Assembly: GCF_000516985.1 (NCBI RefSeq)
Contig: NW_006917098.1
Location: 2,418,001-2,482,000 of the forward strand
Source of the DNA: Pestalotiopsis fici W106-1
Lineage: Eukaryota > Ascomycota > Sordariomycetes > Amphisphaeriales > Sporocadaceae
Reading direction: 5' to 3'
DNA length: 64,000 nt
This document shows, one piece after another, positions 1-11,196 of this stretch (the stretch's first letter is position 1; the number at the start of each line of letters is the position of its first letter). The position numbers and the translations under genes are program-made. The notes beneath the pieces were generated by a model. The model saw nothing but the letters and a program-made list of their open reading frames with translations, did not search any database and was not told where the DNA came from.

Positions 1-1983
1 CAACAAGTACACCTGGCAGACGTATGCGCAGGTTGCAGAGCGCTCAAAGAACTTTGGCTCTGGTATCCTCGAGCTTCACCGGAGAGTCGGCGTGACTGCT
101 GACAAGTTTGGTGTTGGTCTTTGGTGCCAGAACCGTGCTGAATGGCAGATTACTGGTAAGTGTGGACCGGCCAGAATCCATATCCTCTGCGAATGTCAGG
201 GCGTTGGCTAATGATTTCTCTACAGATATCGCTCTCAGCTCACAGTCGCTATTCACTGTATCTCTCTACGAGACCCTCGGACCCGAGACGTCCGAGTTCA
301 TTGTCAAGCATGCTGAGCTCGCCTGCATAGTCACCTCGCTCCCGCATATTCCGACCCTGCTTGCGGTTGCCTCGCGACTTCCGCAGCTCAAGCTCATCAT
401 TTGCACTGACTCCCTTGATGCTGGAGAACCCGAAGGCTACTCCAAACTCGCAGTGCTGAACAACATTGCGAGCCAGCATGGCGTCCAGATTTGGGCCATG
501 GAGGGCGTCGAAAAGCTGGGCAAAGAGGTCGCACACCCATACCGCCCTCCTCAGCCCGAGGATATCCTCACCATCAACTACACTTCTGGCACAACCGGCG
601 ACCCCAAAGGTGTCGTCTTGACACATGGAAACTGCGTTGCAGCTGTGACGAGCAGTCGCATGTCCGGAAACATGTCTCACAAGGACTCGTCCATGTCGTA
701 TCTTCCCCTCGCCCACATATACGGCCGGGTCTGTGATCAGACGGCCTTTGCCGAGGGTGCTGCTCTGGGTTTCTTCCACGGAAACGTTCTCGAGCTGGTG
801 GACGATCTCAAGGTTTTGAAGCCCTCGGGATTCATCTCGGTCCCCCGACTCTACAACAAGTTTGCCATGGGCATTAAAGCCCAAACTATTGAGGCTGAAG
901 GCTTCAAGGGTGCTCTCTCACGCAGAGTCATTGAGACCAAGAAGGCCAGCATGAAATTGCCTCCTGGCAAAGCCAACAATACGCATCTACTCTATGACCG
1001 AATTTGGACACCCAAGGTTCTTGCTGCTGTTGGTCTGGAACGGTGTCATTCCATGGTGAGCGGAAGTGCTCCATTGGACCCCTCCGTCCACGAGTTCCTT
1101 CGGGCTGCGTTTGGCAACTACATTACCCAAGGCTATGGCTTGACCGAATCTTATGCCGTGGCTTCCTACCAGCTCAGGGGTGATTTTACGACTGGCAACA
1201 TTGGTCCTCCTGCCCCTGGAACTGAGATCTGCTTAGAGTCACTGCCTGATTTCGATTACCTGGCGACAGATAAGCCGTATCCTCGTGGAGAGCTGCTCCT
1301 TCGAGGCCCAACCATCTTCCGGGAGTATTTCAAGAACCCCGAGGAAACCCAAAAGGCTCTCGAGTCTGATGGATGGTTCCACACTGGAGATGTGGCAGAG
1401 ATTGACGAGATGGGACGCATCAAGATCATTGACCGCAAGAAGAATGTCCTCAAGCTCGCACAAGGTGAATACGTCTCGCCAGAGCGCCTTGAGAATGTCT
1501 ACATGGGCAATTCGAGCCTCATGACCATGGCATTCGTTCATGGAGATGGCACACAGTCGCACCTGGTTGGTATCTTTGGCGTTGACCCAGCCACATTTGG
1601 GCCATTTGCCAGCAAGGTCCTCAAGAAGACTGTCGCTGCGGATGATCTTGAAGCAATCAAGGCTGCCGCCAAGGATCCGCGCGTCATCAAGGCATTTGTC
1701 AAGCATCTCGACGATATTGGCAGGAAGAACAAGTTCAATGGATACGAGCGCGTGAAGAATGTCGTTCTTGAGATTGAGCCATTCACCATTGCAAATGAGC
1801 TTCTTACACACACGTAAGTCCCTTCCGGAAAGAAAAAAAGTACTCTGCATAAACAAAACTTTACTGACTTATCTATTTAGTCTCAAGCTCAAGAGAGCCC
1901 AAGCCGCAAAGAAGTACCGATCAGAAATTGACCGCATGTATGTCGAAATCAACGCCGAGTACCCGATCAAGTCCAACCTATAA
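1..1983 (+). CDS. Long-chain fatty acid-CoA ligase (acyl-CoA synthetase), 5' end outside window
   Basis: Activates fatty acids to acyl-CoA with ATP, feeding lipid synthesis or beta-oxidation. Exons seen: 2-155, 226-1813, 1881-1983; introns 156-225 and 1814-1880 are GT-AG and keep frame. 614 residues are visible; Faa1/Faa4-type enzymes are near 700, so roughly 80 N-terminal residues are missing. AMP-binding (ANL superfamily) marks: the P-loop YTSGTTGDPKG, GYGLTES, GWFHTGD and IDRKKNVLKLAQGEYVSPE, in the family's order. The C-terminus ends in Ser-Asn-Leu, a possible weak PTS1 peroxisomal signal, so a peroxisomal enzyme is possible. The family assignment is secure; which paralogue it is, and its compartment, are not. 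Confidence 0.93.
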
Positions 1984-2611
1984 TCGTTGTCGGAGACTTG
2001 GAGAACTTCTGGTTATGTATACGGGCTCAACTCCGACATGTAAATATGCACACACACTATTTAGAAATATCTTTTGCTGATTCGCAGAAATGCATGGAAA
2101 GCGCGGAATGTTTACATTAAATAATTATTAGTTTTGATGCATTGCTAAAAGGATTTTTGTTTATTTGAATGACGGAAAAATGTGGCATAAAGTGAACGTG
2201 TAATCCGGGTAACCTCGACACAGCTTAGTTGTGCCTTGCGAACTTATGTCATAATATTGCGATAAAGTGCTATGCAATTTAGCGGAATGCGAAAAGATAC
2301 GGAAAGACCGAATAAAGCATTTATTTTATTTTTAAAATCATCTTTTATTATCGATTAAATTTAAATATTATCGTTAATTATATATATATTTAATTTATAA
2401 TTTTTAAAATATTTAAAATAATTATTTTATTTTTTAAATATTAAATAAAAATATATAATTAATAAATTATAAATTATTTTTATTTTTATAAAAATTAAAA
2501 TTAAAACTTATAAATTTTAACGCTAATACTTTTTAAACTAATAGCTTTAATGGATTACGCGTTTAAATACCCACCCGTGCTACCTTTAAACAACGTCACC
2601 TTTTATTGACG
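1984..2611. other. Intergenic; AT-rich, RIP-like tract
   Basis: Between the acyl-CoA synthetase stop and the WD40 gene start. From about 2290 to 2550 the sequence is almost wholly A and T, rich in TpA, with CA and TG steps nearly absent while several CG steps survive. That is the pattern left by RIP (C-to-T in CpA context). No transposon coding remnant or terminal repeat could be read, so the origin is unknown. It occupies the position of the WD40 gene's promoter and 5' leader. Confidence 0.6.
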
Positions 2612-5600
2612 ATGGCGCAAACCGAACCCATTGATTTAACAATAGACGACGAGGATAACGATGATTTAATTGAATTAAATTCGGAAATTAAATCGTTGTC
2701 CTCGTCGTTGCCCGCACTGCCACAACAACGACAGCAGCGAATACCACCACGGCCGCCGCTCAAGCAACAGCTAAGGGCTCACCGAGCTCCGGACGCGCCC
2801 AAGATATCTACGAACCGCGTCTACGACCACAGCTCCGACGACGATGTCAATGGCTTCGAACAGCCTCCGTCGAAACGCCAGCGAACCGATTCGGGCATAG
2901 AAACGACAGGAACACCGTTACCAGACCTTAACCGACGCCTCTTTAATGCATACCTTGAATCCAGCCTCTTGCCCGCAATCGAGCAAACAATAGCTCGGTT
3001 GGCCCCCGATCTTGACGCAGAACACGCCGAGAAGCTACATTTCACAGTCCTGAGCCATGTCACAGATAACGCCTTTGAGCATGAATGGGTGAGGAGCAAA
3101 TTCCGGCCCTCGGCCGCCTTCGAGGCCAATCTACATGCGAGGATAAAACGCCTCGTGATCCAGCTGAGGAGCAAGCCGGTACGTGACTGCCATTCTCATC
3201 CGTCCTCGTACTCGTCATTCACATTGCTTACACAACTGGCCAGGAACGACTCAAGGGTTTTCAAGCGCAAAAGCCTGCCCGGCCAGCAATCATTCCCCCG
3301 ATCGAAGACATTGACGACTTGGCCGTTTACACATCGGCTCCTGCCCAGTTTACCAGTGTTTCCGAATTTGAGCAAGAGCCAGAAGAAAGGAACCCCGTAG
3401 GAAGACCGAGAAGAGACAGGTACGGAAATAGTGGACAAGGAGGAAGACAACACGCGGGCCAGAAGCGCCGAGTCAAGCGGGCGTCGCCAGTCAGCCCCCA
3501 GCGCCTTCGGGCTAGAGTCAAGGCGAAGCAATGGCAGTCTGGTAGGATTGTTGATGATGACAACGGTGCTGGTTCAAAATCCGGAAACAAATGGTTCAGC
3601 TTGTCATCACGACCATATCTTCCGTGGAGTGAGCGCCAAGGTGTGCTAGAGCCTGTTCACATGCTCCGCCTGGATGATTCCGAGCTACGACAACCCTCCA
3701 CTATACATGTCGATTTCAGCGAAGATGAGATCCAGTTCCTTCAGACTGTTGCTAGGCGTCTTTACGGATCCAAAATCCAGGGACAGAGAAACAGTCTCGA
3801 AGACTTGAGACATCTGCTCAAAAAGGCCAAAAAGGCAAAAGTTGGGCATGTCTATACAGACTTATTCAAAGTTCACAACAATGGTTACTCTTCTTTCGGT
3901 AACCCGCCACCCGCCTTGTTGTCCAGAAGCATGACCGACCTCGACAACTTTGCAAACGACATTTGCAGGCGCAAGCTTCGGCCAGGTCCACATCAGACAT
4001 TCACCATAAGTCGCGACGACTTGAGCAATCGAGTAACCCGTATCAACCGGGCACCTTCCTTGCTGTTCGCCCGCGAAATCGTAGGAAATCGTGCATTCAA
4101 CTCTACCCGCCGGTATGCCAACTTTACCACGACATTCAAGTCCAACCACGAAGATGCAATGGAGCCTCAGATAGAATGGACCAATTGTGCTGGCGATATC
4201 ATGACTTTAAGCTGGGTGTCTAACACGCAGTTCATTTGCGGTACCACGACTCACTCGGACTCTCATAATCAACAGTACAATAAGCCAGGCAATCTGCTCC
4301 TGGGCTCCTCTAGTCAAAGTACGCTACGTGCCTTTCCAGACCATCGCATCCCCCGGCCTGTAGTCCTGCATGGAGACAATGCTCTGGACGCCATGGTGGA
4401 AAGTCAAGATCCATGGTTATTCAGCTCTGTCGTGGATTCAGATTTTGACCCCGTTCAGAAGCTAGCTTTTACTGCCAGCTTTGACAAAACAGTCAAGATC
4501 TGGCGAGTCAAGGACACCATGGAACTGATAGGGACATGGGAACATGGCGGCCGTGTCAATTTTGTATTGGCATCGAAGCACCCGCATGGCTTGGTGGCAA
4601 CAGCTGTCGATGTAGCCACTAATGCCGTTCGAGTCTATCACACGGCGACCATTTGTTCGAATCAGAGCTTTGACTCTTACTCCTGCACAAGGGTCGATGA
4701 GGAGGACTATACTCCTTCTGAAAAGTGGGCTTATTGTCCCGCAGCGATCCGCTGGGGTCTGGCTCCAGGCCTACAGCATCTTTTGCTGGTTGGCTATTCT
4801 CCTCGAAGCATGACCGGTGATGACCACGACATCCCTCTGGACAAGCAAAGCACTGGCGAGCTCTGCCTCTGGGATACGTTGCAGAGGCAGCAGATTAAAG
4901 TTAACAGTCTGGCCACACAGAACGTATTCGAGGTAGCATGGCACCCAAGCAGGAACGCATTTGCCGTGGCAACCTCTCAGGCCATGTCTATTGAAAGAAA
5001 TGACCACAATATTAATACTCAAATTCGCATCTTTGAAATAAACCCAGACACTGGCCAGTACGGAGCGATCAAGACGCTGGATTGCACAGCCATTGATATC
5101 AATGAGCTGGTCATTCGACCCAACAGTGCCGCCTACTCGTACGTTGCAGCTGGGTGTACAGATGGCAATGTATATGTTTGGGATACGGCCGGCAGCGATC
5201 TACCCATGTGTATACTTCGCCACGGCGAACCGGTAGAAGAGCTCCTTGGCGAGAAGGAACTTGAGGACGTTGGGGTCAAGTTTGTCTCGTGGGGCACGAC
5301 TGCGGACCGACTTTACACGGGTTCGTCAGATGGTGTTGTCAAAGTTTGGAATATCCGAAACGGCAAAGCAAAGCACTTGCGGGATCTCATTGAAGTGTCT
5401 GGGCCCATTACAGCAGGAGCATTCTCTCCAGATTACACAAAGCTCACTGTGGGCGATGGAAGTGGAAGGGTTTACCTTCTCAGCCTCGAGGACGACGACG
5501 ATGAAGAAGGAAACCAGGCGGCAAAGAACAATTCTGATCTCCTGCGAATGCAGCTCGGGGGCAAACAGAGAGCAATACGCCGTCCCCGACCATTCATACC

Positions 5601-6039
5601 CCACCCCGAGGTTCCTCCTCCCGAAGGACTGGCTGGGCCAGATCCTAGCCTGGGACGGCAGAGAGCAGGGGAGTATCTGCAACGCGGGGAGATCGTCCTG
5701 AATCCGCATCCTTGCATTGGCGCCGTCCAGGGTCCAAGATATGCGGAAACCCGGCTCTTCCGGGCAGAGGCTCACATGGACGATGATATTAAAAAACCGC
5801 TACTAGCCGGGTTTGAGAGCCAGCAGCAAGAAAACACCAGGTTCGCCGATCATGCAAGGCCACGGCGCGTACGGCCAATCAAGGGCTACGAGAGCGAGAC
5901 GGCCAGCAGGCTACTACATGAGAACACCTGGGCCGAGATTTCTCACGGCCGAAATCTCGACGAGTATACGCGGGCACAGTTGGAGGCTGAAGGCGCCGAG
6001 TGCGACTCAGACTACGACTTTGACTACGAGTCTAGCTAA
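2612..6039 (+). CDS. WD40-repeat protein, candidate DIM-9/Raf1-like CUL4-DDB1 associated factor
   Basis: Exons 2612-3178 and 3244-6039, with a 65-nt GT-AG intron, give 1,120 residues. The first ATG gives MAQTEPIDLTIDDED. Residues 1-110 look disordered and acidic/Gln-rich; about 110-190 is a compact helical region; WD-type blades run from about 500 to 950, including VKIWRVK (about 608), LCLWDT, VYVWDT and VKVWNIR (about 890, WDXR-like). An acidic stretch and a Asp/Tyr-rich C-terminus follow. The large size, the N-terminal extension and the WDXR-like motif suggest a DDB1-CUL4 adaptor such as Neurospora DIM-9 or fission yeast Raf1, which direct H3K9 methylation; this is inference. WD40 fold is secure. 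The first 30 or so codons are unusually AT-rich, continuing the upstream RIP-like tract. Confidence 0.85.
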
Positions 6040-9000
6040 GAGGACGGGATATGCATATGCATCAGTGACTGCTGCAGTGAGACGGCGGCATATATGATAG
6101 TGTACTTGAGCGTGTGTACCTTTGGTCCCGTTTATGTGTTAGGCTCTTCCTTGTTCAGCGGTCAATAGTATATATCTAATGAAGAATGTATCACTACTTT
6201 CTAGGACCTTGTACCTATATCAAATGCCACTTGTGATGCTCAATACTACGAGGGCTTCGGAAAGGCAGAAGTTTGTCTACGGTACCTCCCTAGGCTCGGC
6301 AGGCGGAGAGTCAACAAACACCAATGCTAAAGTGATCGACTACTACTCAACCACTAGCTTTGGAGAATGGCCGAGTATATAAACCATCTATCCGTAGTGT
6401 CAAGCCTCAGTCTTGGCAGAAATGGCTCAAATCGGAAACTAACGTTAGGTGCATATGGGAAGAAGATACAGCGGTCAGGAAAACCCTCGTTGCAGGACGA
6501 CAACGAGACGGGATGTTTATTATGTACATGGATAGATCCAAAGAGACGGTTCATCCTAGTTTCTTTCCTATCCCTAGCCTGCTCGGCAGCTGAATAGTAG
6601 TAGAGAACGATCTGGACCCTGAGATATTGGATTTGATATCTCTTCGCTTGACAATAATGTTTCACCATCATTACTTGTGATTACGTACTTGATAGAAACA
6701 TGTACGTACACGCTCTCTGTTATGGAGTCTTTCAGTTCTCTTCTCCCGTGTCACGCTGCCGAATGATGAGGCGGGAAAGGAGGCATCTCGGTGACCATCA
6801 TCACAATAGGCACACGGACCAGACGCAAGAAGTGCCTTTTTATGTACCTACTAATGTCATGTACAATCACGATGAACATGTATAATAATGGTCAATACAT
6901 GGTACAAACATCATATTCTATGGAGACGCCCAAGAGAAAAATGTCGTGGGGTTTCCCTTTTGTCTCTGGGGTTGGTGGAGTTTTGCTTCCAACGAGGGCA
7001 CGTCCACTTTTTTCTCTTTCGGACCGAAAAGGATAATGGAGAAAGTCACGGGGGATGAGATTGAAAAGCGTGGTTTGTGCAAAAGGATCACAACGGTAGA
7101 TACGTATCATGTATTCAGGTAAGAAGATGAGCAATAAATTGGATTGCCAAGTGTTCAATGTTTGGCATGTAATAGTGAGCTACACGGTTTTGATATCATT
7201 ATAGTTGGACGACGAATGTGGGACTCCGCTTCCAGGCCTTGAGATGATGGGGGTCCCGGGCTAATTATTTCCAACGACACTACTGCGCCGAAGGGTTCTA
7301 GAAATAAGGGAAAAACCAACGGGCGCCGGCTCTTATGGGATGGAGAAGAAGGTTTTCTTGAAAATCTCCCTCTTGGCTTGTGGCTTGCCGAGTGTAGAGC
7401 TGACTCGTTTAGTGGACCCCGTTTCGCTTAGATTTTTGGGAAATAGATGAGCGGTTTTATTCCAACAGGTTTTTCATCTTTTTCTTGGTTCCAAGCACAA
7501 TGGTGACGACGGCCAAGGCATGGGAAAACATCAAAGAGGCAAGATATTGATCAGTGTGTTTTCCGCGGGATAATCAGAAGGAGTTACTGCGGATCGGAAC
7601 GAGCAAAAAAGCCTCGTTTTCGAGACATTGGTCTGTTCTTCTTTGCCTGGAGGGATTAAATGGGTATTCCCCAATTGGTCCACGAGTATAGACAGTAGAG
7701 AGGTTGGCTTGGAACGACAAAGACCACCACGTATCATGCCCAGATGCGGGACTGACCCGGTGGCTATAATCGGATGGTTGACAAAAGCACAGAACTACAT
7801 GAGATCGGACCGGCGAGGCATTGTCTTCTTTTCTTGCATGTCCTCCAAAGTGCCGAACAGACTGTTGTATTGAATCATGCTGACCGCAAGTATGACAACA
7901 AGTTTCATTGACTGCGAGTCGCAAGTTGGCCCTTACAAGCTGACTAGGTGACCGACTACATACCCATATGATCCTGTCAAGACATGGGAACACAACCTAC
8001 GATTCGCGGGGCACCCAGGTTTTCTCCCAGACTTCTCATCCCACGTTGTAATGTCTTGGCAAAAAAAACTCTCCATTTTCCTTTCCCACCTCCACACACA
8101 CACACTCAAACACGAACGAGTCAAATGGGCTGATTACCATGTATCTCCACGATTTTCCCATCCTATGACCAGGAAAAGCATAGGGCGCTCCTTGGCCGCC
8201 GTTTGTTTGCGATTTCCTTGGTTCCCTGGCTTGCCCGGAGGCGGTTCACGGCTGGCTGGGGGGAGTTCACGGAGGGGCTGAGTCGGATTATTTCGCAAGC
8301 TAAAGAGAGCCTCCCTCGATTCGGTAAGAGGTCTCATGCGCGCTTACAGCACCACCCATTACCACCACCGTCATATCATTCATTCATTCATTCAATTCCT
8401 CCCCAATAAGGGCCTAGCCAGCCCCCAAAAAATTCCCTCAGGTCTGGCTACGTAGGTTAAGATATGATTGTCCATCCAATACCCGTCCCTTGTAAAGAAT
8501 AAGTGAGGATTTTCATTGGCAGAACCACAACGGTCACTGCTGCTTACTACAACTCTGCTGGTGTGATTGACGCTGACGTCGTTATACTACTTGTTACCAT
8601 GTACACACTACGTATTGCAAATAGGCTGAACAATGGCAGGGGAAAGGACAGTAGCATAAACGTTTTCCACCGAAAACCCTTGAATGAGCAAAAGCAAACG
8701 ACTCGTGTGTACGTATCATGTACCAGACAAACTATTTGGCTTTTTCCCCAATTCTTCTGCTCCAGACGGCGATAATAGATCGGCATGTTCCTTTGCTTTC
8801 TACACTACTGGGGGAGTTATCCACAACAAGGAACTCCCTTCTGGTAGAGTATCACGTAACATAATGTGCCAGCCGACATGCTAGCAAGATTCGTTGTTCA
8901 CAAATGAGAAGCGTGAGAAATATAATATCTATCCATTTTTTTTACATTGTAAAAAATCCCGCGAGCTTGATTCGGGCGGGTGGCGGGTTCATCCATGATC

Positions 9001-11196
9001 GATTTAGTGTGTCGTAGTAGTAGTACTGGACTTCCGTTCGGCTCGCTACTCTACTAGACGATCGGACATGCAAATTCCCAATATGCAGGTCAGACAAGTG
9101 GCCCGTTGAGAGAGAGATAGATACACATGTACCCTATTCTATTCCCACTTCTTCCTTTTCCCATCAACGGGCAACATTTCCTCCTTCCCCCGGTTCCTCC
9201 GCGGGGCGAACCGGGACAGGGCCGGTTCAGATGGACTGCATACCAAATTTAGGCGCCCCGGTAATAAGTGTTTGTTTTGAATGCGTGCATACATATCATG
9301 GTGGACCACTTGCTGTCTTAATGTACGAAAAGGAATAAAATTAATGTAATGTCAAAGAACAAGTACATAAAGTGAAAAGAGATATATACTCCACCATAGC
9401 TCCCCACTTTCAAGTTGTTCCTTTTTTCCAATTTCCCACAAAAAGATAATAGCCCAAGCCAAGATGGGGACTCCCCCCCAGGAAGTTACTGCGTACTATT
9501 ACATAGTTCCGTCTTCCCTTATGCAGGTGTAACTGGGTCTGCACTATAAGAAAGTGGCTCCCTCGTAGTCCGGTACATGATGTTTGTATTCCGTATGCAA
9601 CTTTGCCATGTACTTTGGTACTTGAACGACGCCAACTGTGTGGGTCTTGTCGACACTGTCGACAGTGCGCCAGTAATGGAGACTACAGTGTTTGACTTTT
9701 TCACTGTGTGCGAGCTTTTTTTCTCTTCTTCTGTCTCTCTGTCTTTGTCTCTGTTCTTTTTGCTCCGTTGGCCGCCCCCCCGCTAAAAACCTATCCTCCA
9801 CTGCCCTTCCTCCCCCGATCCTTGGGTTACACAAAAGTCCGCACCTTTACGGAAAACGGTGAGGCCAAAGGGGAACCAGTAGGAACCGATGCTGAGCGAA
9901 ATAAAGCTAGGACCCCTACTATGTAAGAAGAAAGAAAAAATCTATAGTTCTAGGTTGGCCACGGGCGCGGCGACAACTCGGCATTCTCGGTGCCGGTCAC
10001 GCTTTTCTTCTTGCCATCTATACCATCTGTCTTTCTTTGAGAGCGGTATAACGGATCCGATTCGCCGGCCCTGCTCTATTGGGCAAAAAGTTCTTCCACT
10101 CTCTCCGCCCAATATCGTGTCTATCAAGTTCCCAAGCTGAGGTCTAGATGCACAGACTGCCCTTCATCATTAGTCTTCTCTCTCGTGGTCTGAGCTCAAG
10201 TCAAGAGTCCCATGTTGAATTCAAGCAGTTACTGCAACTCTTGACTGTTTGTCATGTGAGCGCACGTTATCGCAAAAGTGGCCAAGATACGCCCACCTAG
10301 TCTGAGATATGTTTCACTTGTTGGCCGCTATGATTACGTACAGATTTGGTGAACAGCAAAATGTTTCTTAGTTTCGCGCTGTCAGATGGCCACAGTTGTG
10401 ATATCCTGTTTCCGGATGAATAATAATATACGTACTATAACGGACTATAACCGGGCTGGTGTCATGACCAATAATGATGCTATATACCACAAGCATTGTA
10501 CCAATTCCTAACATGTCCATTTCCTTTCAATGTTTTGCCAAATGGCCGTGTTCCATTGTACAAATGCTGATGCTTGTAAATGTATTCCAGTTGGGCATGG
10601 CTGCTTTGGCACCATTCTACGGTGAAGCACGCCGCAATTCTTAACTTAGCCCTTTGCAATCATACAGCTTGTCAGATATTCATCAGTTCCTGCTACGTAA
10701 AACCCATCACTGACAAAGTCTCGATACGGGTCATTGATACTTGACGCCTTCGTCATGCACGAGAAAGGGTGCCCCCTTCTATCTGCATGAACTATCGATC
10801 ATGTGGTGCTCAACTGTGCAATAGTATAGGGGAATTGAGTACATAGTCATCAGCTTGGACAAAGACATTCTCATTAGGGGTATCATCATGCTACTCCAGC
10901 CATCTGGGGACCCTCTTTCTGCAAGGCAGTCTATAGCTCCACCTGCCTCGTCCCTGAGCTTATGTAAATACAGACAAGCCTACACGCATCCTCTTCCCAC
11001 TACCCCGGAAGCGACCCACCCCCTTTTCTGGAGTAGGTACAGACTTCACCGCATCCTCGGTTCTGCCGCCGTATCTTCACATCTAGTCGCCAATGGACTC
11101 GATACCTTGGCATGTGCGCGCCGTGGTCCATCGACGCGTCTGGAGCCGAAAGCTCGCTCGCCGTGCCTCCCCGCGATCGGAACCCCATGAACGCTT
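6040..11196. other. 5.2-kb gene-free interval between two convergent genes
   Basis: Both flanking genes end into this interval, so neither promoter needs to lie here. No open frame shows recognisable family motifs, biased codon use or plausible spliced extension; the longest is 139 codons. Seen in it: pyrimidine-rich stretches near 8050-8110 and 9700-9770, a CATT microsatellite at about 8378-8395, a GTA run near 9014, and a perfect 14-bp palindrome at 9654-9667. A non-coding transcript unit is possible but nothing in the sequence proves it. Confidence 0.5.

Noticed and set aside
2340..2530. Inverted-repeat structure (possible MITE) in the AT-rich tract
   Set aside because: Apparent dyads are expected in sequence made almost only of A and T; no defined ends or target duplication could be found.
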